Below, one piece after another: positions 1-7,497 of a stretch of DNA of 10,235 bases. Numbering within the stretch: the stretch's first letter is position 1; each line of letters starts with the position of its first letter. Source of the stretch: Fidelibacterota bacterium (GTDB lineage Bacteria > Fidelibacterota > Marinisomatia > SCGC-AAA003-L08 > D37C17); contig DTTG01000083.1 in assembly GCA_012964845.1 (NCBI GenBank), positions 1 to 10,235 of the forward strand, written 5' to 3'. The notes below the pieces were generated by a model. It was not told where the DNA came from, made no database searches, and worked only from the letters and a program-made list of their open reading frames with translations. Both the position numbers and the translations under genes were made by a program.

Positions 1-614
1 TTGTTTCAGGTGGGGGATCAAATTTTAAAGCCATACATCATCAAATCCAAAAAAGGGAAATTCCGGGTGAAATTGTACTGGTTATCAGCAATAATCCAAA
101 TTGTGGCGCCATAGAGTATGCTAATGAAAATTCTATTTCACATGTGATTATTAATGAAACCCGATACCCGAACCCCCATACCCGAGGTGAATTACTGACA
201 GATACCTGTTTAAAGGCTGAAATCAATTTAATCTGCCTGGCGGGGTATATGAAAATGCTCCCTCCGGCATTTGTTAAACAATATGAAAACAAAATATTAA
301 ATATCCATCCAGGGCTATTACCGGAATTTGGTGGGAAAGGCTTTTTTGGAATGCGGGTGCATGAAGCTGTTATAAATTCGGGTAAAAGGGAAAGTGGGGC
401 AACAGTCCATTTTGTGGATGAGATTTATGATCATGGTCCCATAATTTTACAGAAAAAAGTTGAGGTACTTGAAACCGATACTGCAGAATCCCTTGCCGCA
501 AGAATATTGAAGTTAGAGCATGAATTATTTCCGGAAGTGGTGAAGGCTTTTTGCGAAAATAAAATTATAATGGAAAACAATATACCCAAAATATTGGAGT
601 ATAATGAAAATTAA
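1..614 (+). CDS. purN: Phosphoribosylglycinamide formyltransferase PurN (5' end outside window)
   Basis: PurN transfers a formyl group from 10-formyl-THF to GAR, the third step of de novo purine synthesis in the cytoplasm. The reading frame is already open at base 3 and encodes VSGGGSNFKAI, matching the phosphate-binding loop of E. coli PurN (ISGNGSNLQAI). About six N-terminal residues are therefore missing, and the ATG at 144 is internal, not the start. Visible catalytic residues, numbered from the codon at base 3, are Asn100 and His102 in LNIHPGLLP and Asp143 in DEIYDHGP; these align with N106, H108 and D144 of E. coli. After LLP the protein has FGGKGFFG, an insertion relative to E. coli that I recall from plant and Bacteroidetes-type PurN. 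The final 11 nt overlap purH. Identification is secure. Confidence 0.95.
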   Translation, partial: VSGGGSNFKAIHHQIQKREIPGEIVLVISNNPNCGAIEYANENSISHVIINETRYPNPHTRGELLTDTCLKAEINLICLAGYMKMLPPAFVKQYENKILNIHPGLLPEFGGKGFFGMRVHEAVINSGKRESGATVHFVDEIYDHGPIILQKKVEVLETDTAESLAARILKLEHELFPEVVKAFCENKIIMENNIPKILEYNEN

Positions 615-2136
615 GAGGGCACTGTTAAGTGTTTGGAATAAGTCCAATATAGTTGATCTCGGCAGGTTTCTATCCGAACAAAACATTGAATTAGTTTCTA
701 CGGGGGGCACCAGGAAAGTTTTGGAAGATGCAGGCATAGGTGTAACTGGAATTGGAGATATAACTGGTGGCGGATCCGTAATGGATGGCCGGGTCAAAAC
801 GCTGCACCCAAAAATATTTGGCGGGATTCTCGCAGATAGGGGAAATTCCAGCCACCTCAAAGACCTTTCAGATTTAGGCGGGTTGGAGATTGACTTGGTG
901 GTGGTTAATTTTTATCCATTCGTTCAGGAAGCGGTAGGGAAAAAATTAGACTTTTCCAAAGCCATTGAATATATAGACATTGGTGGTCCTTCTATGGTGC
1001 GAGCTGCAGCAAAAAACTTTCATTCTGTCCTCCCCTTATGTAACCCTGAAAAATATGCTGAGTTTATAGCTGAGTATGAAAAATCAGATGGTAATATACC
1101 CCTGGAATTTCGAAAGAAATCGGCATCTGCTGTTTTTGCAATGACGGCATCCTATGAATCTGCCATCTCTAATTACTTTACTAAAGATGATGACAGCCTG
1201 CCTGAGATTGTCAATCTGAATCTTAGTAAATCGGCAATCCTCCGTTATGGTGAAAATCCACATCAGGATGCCGCTTTTTATCTGCCAGATGGAGAAACTG
1301 AAACATGGCATCAACACCAAGGGAAAACTTTATCCTATAATAATTATGCGGATATGGAGTCTGCTTTTAATATTTCTCAGGAATTTTCAGATTCAGCCTG
1401 TGCAATTATTAAGCATGCCAACCCCTGCGGATTTGGTTTAGGAAAAAATGCCAAGGAGGCATACCTTCGGGCGGTCACCACAGACCCCGTGAGTTACTTT
1501 GGCGGGATTGTTGGTTTTAATTGCGAAGTGGATAAGGAAACTGCTGAAGAATTAGTCCAACCATTCTTGGAATGTATTATTGCACCAATATTTTCTGATG
1601 AAGCATTGGAGGTACTGAAAAAGAAAAAGAATCTTCGGGTGATCAGTGTAGGAGAAAAAGGGTTAGCTGATAAATATTCTATAAAATCCGTAGCTGGTGG
1701 ATATTTATATCAACAGAAAGATTTTCAGCAGGGTGAACTTGAAAACCTCAAAATTGTGACAGAAAAAAAACCGGGAGAGTTAGAAATACAAGCCATTCAA
1801 CTGGGGTGGAAACTGGTTCGCAATGTGAAATCGAACGCCATTGTATTTGCCAATAGCAATCAATTATTAGGGGTTGGTGCTGGACAAATGTCCAGAATTG
1901 ATTCTGTAAAAATTGCTGTACAAAAAGTGGCTGAAGCTGGATTAAATTTACAGGGTGCCATCATGGCGTCAGATGCCTTTTTCCCTTTTTCGGACAGCAT
2001 AGAAATAGCAGCAGAAGCTGGAATATCAGTTATAATTCAGCCGGGAGGATCCATCAAAGATGAGGATGTAATTAAAAAGGCAAATGAGTTGGGTGTGGCA
2101 ATGGTATTTACAAAAATAAGGCATTTCCTTCATTAG
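604..2136 (+). CDS. purH: Bifunctional AICAR transformylase/IMP cyclohydrolase PurH
   Basis: PurH catalyses the last two steps to IMP: formylation of AICAR with 10-formyl-THF, then ring closure. The protein is 510 residues, the normal family length. The N-terminal MGS-like cyclohydrolase domain (about 1-190) carries ELVSTGGTRKVLEDAG and MDGRVKTLHPKIFGGIL. The transformylase domain follows, with RYGENPHQ at 214-221, LSYNNYADMESAFN, the catalytic KHANPCG at 270-276, YFGGIVGFN, VKSNAIVFA, GAGQMSRIDS and the classic C-terminus SDAFFPFSD...IIQPGGSI...FTKIRHFLH. ATG 604 lies inside the end of purN, with GGAG at 596-599 four bases upstream, so coupled translation is likely. mreB starts 9 nt after its stop, and the mreB ribosome site overlaps the purH stop codon. 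It appears intact. Confidence 0.98.
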   Translation: MKIKRALLSVWNKSNIVDLGRFLSEQNIELVSTGGTRKVLEDAGIGVTGIGDITGGGSVMDGRVKTLHPKIFGGILADRGNSSHLKDLSDLGGLEIDLVVVNFYPFVQEAVGKKLDFSKAIEYIDIGGPSMVRAAAKNFHSVLPLCNPEKYAEFIAEYEKSDGNIPLEFRKKSASAVFAMTASYESAISNYFTKDDDSLPEIVNLNLSKSAILRYGENPHQDAAFYLPDGETETWHQHQGKTLSYNNYADMESAFNISQEFSDSACAIIKHANPCGFGLGKNAKEAYLRAVTTDPVSYFGGIVGFNCEVDKETAEELVQPFLECIIAPIFSDEALEVLKKKKNLRVISVGEKGLADKYSIKSVAGGYLYQQKDFQQGELENLKIVTEKKPGELEIQAIQLGWKLVRNVKSNAIVFANSNQLLGVGAGQMSRIDSVKIAVQKVAEAGLNLQGAIMASDAFFPFSDSIEIAAEAGISVIIQPGGSIKDEDVIKKANELGVAMVFTKIRHFLH

Positions 2137-2138
2137 GA
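2135..2138 (+). promoter_or_regulatory. mreB ribosome binding site overlapping the purH stop
   Basis: AGGA lies 7 nt before ATG 2146 and shares two bases with the purH stop codon TAG (2134-2136). This spacing supports the ATG at 2146. It also means ribosomes terminating on purH sit directly on the mreB initiation site, which favours coupled expression over an independent mreB leader. Confidence 0.6.
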
Positions 2139-2145
2139 CAAAATT

Positions 2146-3171
2146 ATGTTAGGTATTTCAAATTTTAAAAATATTGTAACGGGTGACATCGCCATTGATT
2201 TGGGTACAGCGAATACACTTATTTGGATTAAGGGACAAGGAATCATACTGAATGAACCATCCATTGTTGCTCGTAATGTTGTGACGGGTGAGATAATTGC
2301 CGTTGGGAATGAGGCAAGAGATATGGTTGGGAGAACCCATAGCGGAATTGAGACTCTCAGACCTCTGAAAGATGGTGTGATTGCAGACTACAAAATGACG
2401 GATGCCATGATTCTAGGCTTTATCCGTAAAATAAAACTCAGCAGAATTGCCCGCCCGCGAATTGTTATTTGTATCCCTTCTGGTGTAACGGATGTGGAAC
2501 AGCGGTCTGTTAAAGAGTCAGCAGAACATGCAAATGCCAGCGAGGTTTATTTAATTGAAGAGCCCATGGCAGCTGCAATTGGTATTGGAATTGATGTGAG
2601 CAAACCTGTTGGGAATATGATTGTGGATGTGGGAGGCGGCACCACAGAAATTGCAGTGATTTCATTAAATGGAATTGGTACCATTGAGACCATCAGAATT
2701 GCCGGAGATGAACAGACCAAAGCAATCGTTGACTGGTTTAAAGAGCAGCATAAATTAGGAATTGGTGAGCGTACAGCTGAAAATATCAAATGTACAGTTG
2801 GTTCTGCAGTTCGAAGTAATGGTGCTTTAATTGCGGTGAAGGGTCAGGATTTAATTACGGGAATTCCAAAAACAATGGAAGTATCTTCAGATGAGATTCG
2901 CCAGGCATTAGCAGAAACAGTTTTTCAAATTACTTCTGCCATTAAAAATGCACTGGACAAAACCCCTCCGGAGCATTCCTCAGATATAATCGATTTTGGA
3001 ATTATTCTCACTGGTGGAGGTGCACTGTTGAAAGATTTAGATTTGCATATCCGTAATAAAACAAACCTGCCGGTGAATGTATCTGAAGACCCCCTATTGT
3101 CAGTGGTTAAGGGAACGGGAATTGTTTTAGAAAATCTGAAAAAATATAGAGATGTTCTCATCCAGCCTTGA
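2146..3171 (+). CDS. mreB: Rod shape-determining actin homologue MreB
   Basis: MreB is a bacterial actin that forms membrane-attached filaments and directs sidewall peptidoglycan synthesis by the Rod complex. The 341 residues show the actin-fold nucleotide motifs in order: phosphate 1 DIAIDLGTANT (14-24), the region RPLKDGVIADY (72-82), the IEEP segment (137-140) with the putative catalytic glutamate, phosphate 2 DVGGGTTE (161-168), GERTAENIK (207-215), the KTPPE segment (272-276), and the adenosine motif TGGGALL (289-295). The first ten residues (MLGISNFKNI) could form a short membrane-binding helix, as in other MreBs, but this is inference. The position often written FDEAI is QTKAI here, which I regard as lineage variation. 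Its stop overlaps the mreC ATG by one base. There is no sign of a second mreB paralogue in the window. Confidence 0.98.
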   Translation: MLGISNFKNIVTGDIAIDLGTANTLIWIKGQGIILNEPSIVARNVVTGEIIAVGNEARDMVGRTHSGIETLRPLKDGVIADYKMTDAMILGFIRKIKLSRIARPRIVICIPSGVTDVEQRSVKESAEHANASEVYLIEEPMAAAIGIGIDVSKPVGNMIVDVGGGTTEIAVISLNGIGTIETIRIAGDEQTKAIVDWFKEQHKLGIGERTAENIKCTVGSAVRSNGALIAVKGQDLITGIPKTMEVSSDEIRQALAETVFQITSAIKNALDKTPPEHSSDIIDFGIILTGGGALLKDLDLHIRNKTNLPVNVSEDPLLSVVKGTGIVLENLKKYRDVLIQP

Positions 3172-3947
3172 TGCCGCGCACAAGAGTCCCCTTCATCAAT
3201 AAAGATGTTCTGGCTCTTTTACTGACCTTATTCCTTTCAGTTTTACTCCTTTTCACCCGAACCTCTCCTCAAATACGTCAGTTAAAGCTTCAATTTTCTC
3301 AGTTGGCAAATACTATTGCCTACCCGGTTACCTGGTATAATCAAGTTTTTATAATACGGGAAAAAAATAAACTGCTGAAAGAACAACTCATCCAATTTAC
3401 CCTCATGAATTCAGAGTTGGAAAGCTATCATCAGGAAAATATTCGCTTAAAAGAGATGTTGAATTTCACAAAAAGCCAACCTCTGCATTTTAAAACCGCA
3501 AATGTAGTAAATCATAATTTTGGACTTCCTACAAATTCTATTACCATTGATATTGGTGAAAAAGATGGAGTGGTTGAAAATCTAACGATTATGGATGAAA
3601 AGGGGTTGCTTGGTAAAACTATTCAGGTGGGAGACCATGCTGCCTTGATTCAACTAATCACCGATAAAAATTTCAGGGTATCTATACGAATTGGTGAGGA
3701 CCGTGCGCTGGGACTTTTCATCCCCACCCATGGCAAGTACGGGCTTTTAGAAGGTGTGCGGAAAAGCATGCCCTTAACGGAGGGTGAAATTGCTTACACC
3801 TCTGGTATCTCAGAAATTTACCCCCCTAATATTCCGGTTGCCCGTGTGGTTTCAATTAAGAGGGATGAAAACAATCCCTTCCAGCATATTGTTGTTGAAC
3901 TGGTTGGTTCCCTTGAAAATTTAGACTATGTTTTTGTAATTTTATGA
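3171..3947 (+). CDS. mreC: Rod shape-determining protein MreC
   Basis: MreC is a bitopic inner-membrane protein whose periplasmic part binds and activates PBP2 in the elongasome. The 258-residue product has a short cytoplasmic tail, one transmembrane helix (about 12-29, VLALLLTLFLSVLLLF), a periplasmic coiled coil (about 57-95, REKNKLLKEQL and ESYHQENIRLKEML), and a C-terminal beta domain with the family motifs GLLGKTIQVG, LITDKNFRVSIRI, TSGISEIYPPNIPVARV and the closing LENLDYVFVIL. A TTG at 3168 is also possible as a start. I prefer ATG 3171 because it forms the common TGATG stop/start overlap with mreB. No clear Shine-Dalgarno precedes it, so initiation is probably by coupling. The last four bases overlap mreD as ATGA. 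Confidence 0.95.
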   Translation: MPRTRVPFINKDVLALLLTLFLSVLLLFTRTSPQIRQLKLQFSQLANTIAYPVTWYNQVFIIREKNKLLKEQLIQFTLMNSELESYHQENIRLKEMLNFTKSQPLHFKTANVVNHNFGLPTNSITIDIGEKDGVVENLTIMDEKGLLGKTIQVGDHAALIQLITDKNFRVSIRIGEDRALGLFIPTHGKYGLLEGVRKSMPLTEGEIAYTSGISEIYPPNIPVARVVSIKRDENNPFQHIVVELVGSLENLDYVFVIL

Positions 3948-4435
3948 AATATAAGGTTGCCCTCCAAATTGTAGTAATGACGATTGTCGTTATGTGTATT
4001 CAGATATTCATTCCGGCATTCAATTTTTACCATCTGGTAATTGTTCCAGATATCCTCATTATTTTTCTTACTTATATTGGATTTTATTATGGCAGGTTCT
4101 ATGTTATTATACTCGGTTTTCTTATTGGCATTTCACAAGATTTTATTACTCAGGTTGAATTGATGGGAGCAATGGCCTTTACAAAATCTGCAATTGGGTT
4201 TGGATTAGGGACATTAGCACTTTATCGAAACATTTGGTCTGGAAATATTAGGATGTTGTTTATTTTTCTATTGTATAATCTACATTTTCTTGTTTTTTAT
4301 TTTATAAATTTTAGTGGAGTACCAATTTCTTCATCCATTTACATTCAAGTGGTTTTAATTCACTCTCTGTTAAGTTTTGCAATTTTATTTGTGATTGACA
4401 AATCCTTTTTCAATAATAAAATTACATTAAAATAA
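3944..4435 (+). CDS. mreD: Rod shape-determining membrane protein MreD
   Basis: MreD is a polytopic inner-membrane component of the Rod complex that acts with MreC and PBP2. The 163-residue product is almost entirely hydrophobic, with about six predicted helices (roughly 5-25, 31-50, 52-70, 76-95, 103-124 and 132-155), the usual length and topology. The family-like stretch PDILIIFLTYIGFYYGRF followed by GFLIGISQD is the best sequence signature; the rest is poorly conserved, as is normal for MreD. It starts in an ATGA overlap with mreC, and its stop is 12 nt upstream of mrdA. The call rests on topology, this motif and operon position between mreC and mrdA. Confidence 0.92.
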   Translation: MKYKVALQIVVMTIVVMCIQIFIPAFNFYHLVIVPDILIIFLTYIGFYYGRFYVIILGFLIGISQDFITQVELMGAMAFTKSAIGFGLGTLALYRNIWSGNIRMLFIFLLYNLHFLVFYFINFSGVPISSSIYIQVVLIHSLLSFAILFVIDKSFFNNKITLK

Positions 4436-4447
4436 GAAGTAGTCTTC

Positions 4448-6172
4448 ATGCCAAAATTTAAAAAAGTGCAATTGGTATTAGCAGGCATTTTTGCTATTTT
4501 ATTTTTCCGATTTTATCATCTTCAAATATATCAACATTCAAAATATGAGACAAAAGCGGGAAATAATAGTGTTCGGAAAATTTCACTTCATGCCCCCCGG
4601 GGAATTATTTATGACAGGAATGGCATTCCCATAGTTGATAACCGGCAAATATATGATTTATCCGTAATACCCTTTGATGTTACCAACCAATTTGATTATA
4701 GAATGGTCTCCAAAAGAACGGGAGTATCATCAATTGAATTGAAGGAAAAAATCGCAAAAGGTAAAAAATCATTTCATCGATTTCGTCCAATTCCAATTAA
4801 ACGGCATATCAATTTTGAAACACGTTCTCATCTTGAAGAAAACAAATTATCCCTGCCCGGTACAATTTTTTCTGAATTCCCAGCACGAACCTATCCTGTT
4901 AAAGCCAAGCTTACTCATGTTCTGGGATATTTAAGAGCTGTTACGGAATTATCGGTATCCATACCCAATCAAGAATTGGATTATAAATTAGGAGATGTAT
5001 TTGGGTTTAGTGGGATAGAGCGAATATATGAATCAATTCTCCGTGGAAGAGATGGAACAGAATTTCGCCTGGTAGATATTTATGGAATTGATCATGGTGT
5101 ATATCAGGATAATCCAGGGCTGCAACCAACCCCGGGAAAAGCATTAAATCTATCCATTGATAGTGAACTTCAAGCATTAATTGAGGATTTGTTTAGAGGT
5201 AAAAAAGGTGCTGCGATTTGTATGATGCCACAATCTGGAGAAGTGCTGGCTTTTGTGTCAGCACCAGATTATGATTTGAACTCCTTTGCAGGACCCGTTC
5301 CCATCGAGTTATGGGAAAGGTGGAATACAGATTCTGAAAGACCTCTCCTAAATCGGGGAATACAGGGACTTTATCCCCCTGGAAGCACCTTTAAACTTAT
5401 TGGCGCCGCACTTGCAAAAGAAGAGAGCATTGTGGATAAGAACTGGACTGTTAACTGCAATGGAGTATATCATCTGGGAGACAGAGATTTTCATTGTTGG
5501 AATAATGCAGGACATGGCATTGTAAATATGGATAAAGCTATCTTTCAATCCTGTAATATTTATTTTTATCATCTAATTCAAAAACTATCCTTCAATAATT
5601 GGAAAGCAATGGCTGAGAATTTTGGGTTTGGGGCAACAACTGGAATTGATCTTTTAGGCGAAAAAGGAGGCCTAGTACCCGGGAAAAAATATATGAATAA
5701 AAAATATGGAAGATATGGCTGGGCAACAGGGAATTTACTCACATTTATTATTGGTCAGGGAGATATTCTGGTTACTCCCATTCAAGTGGCTCAAATGATG
5801 AGTATCATTGCCACTAGGGGAAACACTAAAACCCCTCATTTATTAGTAGATAGTCCTTCGGAAAATATTATTGTATCATTGAAATCTACAACTTGGGATT
5901 TTTTACAACAGGCCACTTGGAATGTGGTTAATCATGAAGATGGAACTGGTAAGGCTGCAAAAGTGCTGGGTGGCGAAGTGCATGGTAAAACCGGGACAGC
6001 GCAAAATCCACATGGGGAGAACCACTCATGGTTTGCTGGGTATTTAGTGAAGGATGGTGTCCCAATTTTATCTTTAGCAATATTGGTGGAACATGGTGGT
6101 AAGGGTTCGGTTGAAGCTGCATTAATTTCTCATAAAATCTTCAAATATGCTCAGAAAAACATTACTCTATAA
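4448..6172 (+). CDS. mrdA: Penicillin-binding protein 2 (elongation transpeptidase)
   Basis: PBP2 is the class B D,D-transpeptidase of sidewall elongation, anchored in the inner membrane and paired with RodA. The 574-residue product has an N-terminal transmembrane anchor (about 8-22), then the class B dimerisation/pedestal region beginning APRGIIYDRNG, and a transpeptidase domain with all three active-site motifs: Ser313 in PPGSTFK (SxxK), SCN at 368-370 (SxN), and KTG at 514-516 (HGKTGTAQNP). The order inside an mre operon and immediately before rodA separates it from the division paralogue FtsI. The ATG at 4448 follows a 12-nt gap after mreD, with only a weak AGAAG-type ribosome site. The last 26 nt overlap the chosen rodA start. 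All catalytic residues are present, so it should be active and beta-lactam sensitive in principle. Confidence 0.97.
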   Translation: MPKFKKVQLVLAGIFAILFFRFYHLQIYQHSKYETKAGNNSVRKISLHAPRGIIYDRNGIPIVDNRQIYDLSVIPFDVTNQFDYRMVSKRTGVSSIELKEKIAKGKKSFHRFRPIPIKRHINFETRSHLEENKLSLPGTIFSEFPARTYPVKAKLTHVLGYLRAVTELSVSIPNQELDYKLGDVFGFSGIERIYESILRGRDGTEFRLVDIYGIDHGVYQDNPGLQPTPGKALNLSIDSELQALIEDLFRGKKGAAICMMPQSGEVLAFVSAPDYDLNSFAGPVPIELWERWNTDSERPLLNRGIQGLYPPGSTFKLIGAALAKEESIVDKNWTVNCNGVYHLGDRDFHCWNNAGHGIVNMDKAIFQSCNIYFYHLIQKLSFNNWKAMAENFGFGATTGIDLLGEKGGLVPGKKYMNKKYGRYGWATGNLLTFIIGQGDILVTPIQVAQMMSIIATRGNTKTPHLLVDSPSENIIVSLKSTTWDFLQQATWNVVNHEDGTGKAAKVLGGEVHGKTGTAQNPHGENHSWFAGYLVKDGVPILSLAILVEHGGKGSVEAALISHKIFKYAQKNITL

Positions 6173-7403
6173 TACTCTGCTGAATAAAATTATTCAGGTT
6201 CCGGATAAAATAGTTATCCGTTGGGGTATGATATTTCCAGTATTAATCCTTATGTGTATTAGTTTTATTACACTGAAATATACCAGTGTGAATTCGTCTT
6301 TTTTCTCATCTACATTTACAAAGCAAATTGTCTGGTTTGGAATGGGAAGCGTTGTTTTTATTCTGGCACAGTGGATACGAATCCAATATTTTCAAGAATA
6401 TGCCTATCACTTCTATGGTATTCTAATTATTCTAATTGGGATAACCTATTTCATGCCTGTGATTGGGGGATCGCACAGATGGATAATATTTGGCCCAGTC
6501 TCTTTTCAGCCTTCGGAAATTGGGAAATTACTATTGGTCTTTGTAATTGCCAGGGTTCTTACAGATCAAAAAGGGAAGATGAATGAAATAAAATTATTAT
6601 TATTGATCTTGATTATGGCAATTATCCCTGCATTGATGGTTTTTAAACAGCCTGATTTTGGTACTGCGATTGTATATGGTTTTATTGCAATTCCCATGCT
6701 GTACTGGTCCGGTATAAGATCATTTTATCTTTTTTCGGTGATAGCACCTTTTGTAAGTATCATTTCAGCTTTTAATATTTATTTTTTTTCACTTTGGATA
6801 GGTATCCTGGTTTTTGTGATTTATTACAATCAACCTAAAATAACAATTGGTGTATCCCAGTTTATGGTAAATATTGGTTGTGGAATAATGTCTCCTTTCA
6901 TCTGGCATAATATATTATATGCGCATCAAAAGGAACGGATATTAACTTTGCTCAACCCAACTCGGGATCCTCATGGAGCAGGATATCAAGTCATTCAATC
7001 AATAATTGCAATTGGTTCCGGGGGTATTTGGGGGAAGGGGGTTGGTGAAGGCACTCAAACGCAGCTCCGGTATTTGCCAGTCCGAGATACTGATTTTATT
7101 GTTTCGGTGATTGGCGAAGAAATGGGGTTATTGGGTATTACTGTTATTTTGGTTGTTTTTTTTACCATGCTCTATTGGATAATTGTGTACGCTGGAATTA
7201 TTTCAAACAGGTTTTCAAGTTTGACCCTGATCGGATTTGCCAGTATACTTTTTATTCATCTTGCTGTTAATATGGGAATGACTGTAGGACTGCTCCCGGT
7301 TACGGGTCTGCCGGCACCATTTCTCAGTTACGGAGGATCATTCTTATTATCCTGCATGTTAATCTTGGCACTATCCACAAATATTATCAATCATCATATC
7401 TAA
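6147..7403 (+). CDS. rodA: SEDS peptidoglycan glycosyltransferase RodA
   Basis: RodA polymerises lipid II into glycan strands for elongation, in complex with PBP2. The polytopic product is 418 residues, somewhat longer than the roughly 370 of E. coli RodA. SEDS motifs are in order: GGSHRWIIFGPVSFQPSEIGK (107-127), KQPDFGTA (167-174), DPHGAGYQVIQS (274-285), IGSGGIWGKGVGEGTQTQL (289-307), the catalytic Asp316 in RDTDFIVSVIGEE, and the C-terminal GLLPVTGLPAPFLSYGGS (381-398). The extra length falls at the N-terminus (27 residues before the first helix) and in a hydrophobic stretch around 200-262. ATG 6147 overlaps mrdA by 26 nt and has no obvious ribosome site. The next in-frame ATG (6228) sits at the edge of the first membrane helix, so I keep the longer form. 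Exact start is moderately certain; identity is not in doubt. Confidence 0.95.
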   Translation: MLRKTLLYNTLLNKIIQVPDKIVIRWGMIFPVLILMCISFITLKYTSVNSSFFSSTFTKQIVWFGMGSVVFILAQWIRIQYFQEYAYHFYGILIILIGITYFMPVIGGSHRWIIFGPVSFQPSEIGKLLLVFVIARVLTDQKGKMNEIKLLLLILIMAIIPALMVFKQPDFGTAIVYGFIAIPMLYWSGIRSFYLFSVIAPFVSIISAFNIYFFSLWIGILVFVIYYNQPKITIGVSQFMVNIGCGIMSPFIWHNILYAHQKERILTLLNPTRDPHGAGYQVIQSIIAIGSGGIWGKGVGEGTQTQLRYLPVRDTDFIVSVIGEEMGLLGITVILVVFFTMLYWIIVYAGIISNRFSSLTLIGFASILFIHLAVNMGMTVGLLPVTGLPAPFLSYGGSFLLSCMLILALSTNIINHHI

Positions 7404-7497
7404 ATAACATATTAGAAATTGGTATGATAACTTTGAGTTGTGTAAATTTAACCCCTTTTATTTAATTACAATTTATAGAAAATCAAGGAATCTAAAT
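7404..7497 (+). promoter_or_regulatory. 94-bp intergenic gap with a possible promoter
   Basis: This is the longest non-coding stretch in the window, separating rodA from the envelope-lipoprotein genes. A sigma70-like arrangement can be read: TTGTGT at 7438-7443, a 17-bp spacer, and TTTAAT at 7461-7466 (five of six matches to TATAAT), leaving a short leader before the ribosome site at 7485. The -35 match is poor, and AT-rich DNA gives such hits by chance, so this is weak. No hairpin followed by a T-run is seen, so read-through from rodA is also possible. Confidence 0.3.
7485..7489 (+). promoter_or_regulatory. Ribosome binding site fixing the lipoprotein start at 7498
   Basis: AAGGA is 8 nt upstream of ATG 7498. 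It decides the start of the downstream lipoprotein. An in-frame TTG at 7438 would extend the protein by 20 residues, but it lacks a ribosome site and would place a polar stretch ahead of an otherwise well-formed lipoprotein signal peptide. Confidence 0.7.

Noticed and set aside
41..292. Antisense ORF of 83 codons opposite purN
   Set aside because: The + strand frame here encodes conserved PurN sequence, including the phosphate loop. The antisense product has no recognisable motif and is a shadow frame.
144..614. ATG 144 as the true start of purN
   Set aside because: Translation upstream in the same frame to base 3 gives conserved PurN sequence (VSGGGSN loop), so the gene begins just before the window.
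525..860. Antisense ORF of 111 codons across the purN/purH junction
   Set aside because: It lies opposite two strongly conserved coding regions, has no ribosome site or domain, and its length is explained by codon bias of the sense frame.
6593..6604. Four tandem ATT repeats as a possible phase-variable tract
   Set aside because: Trinucleotide changes would not shift frame, the tract encodes a plain membrane helix of RodA, and four units is unremarkable in AT-rich DNA.
6782..6789. Run of eight T in rodA (another at 7156-7163) as slippage switches
   Set aside because: Both reading frames remain intact through the runs. Such homopolymers are expected at this base composition, and an essential elongation gene is an unlikely target for phase variation.
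7438..7497. TTG 7438 as the start of the CpoB-like lipoprotein
   Set aside because: The extension lacks a ribosome site and would bury the lipoprotein signal peptide. ATG 7498 has AAGGA at a good distance and a standard n-region, h-region and lipobox.
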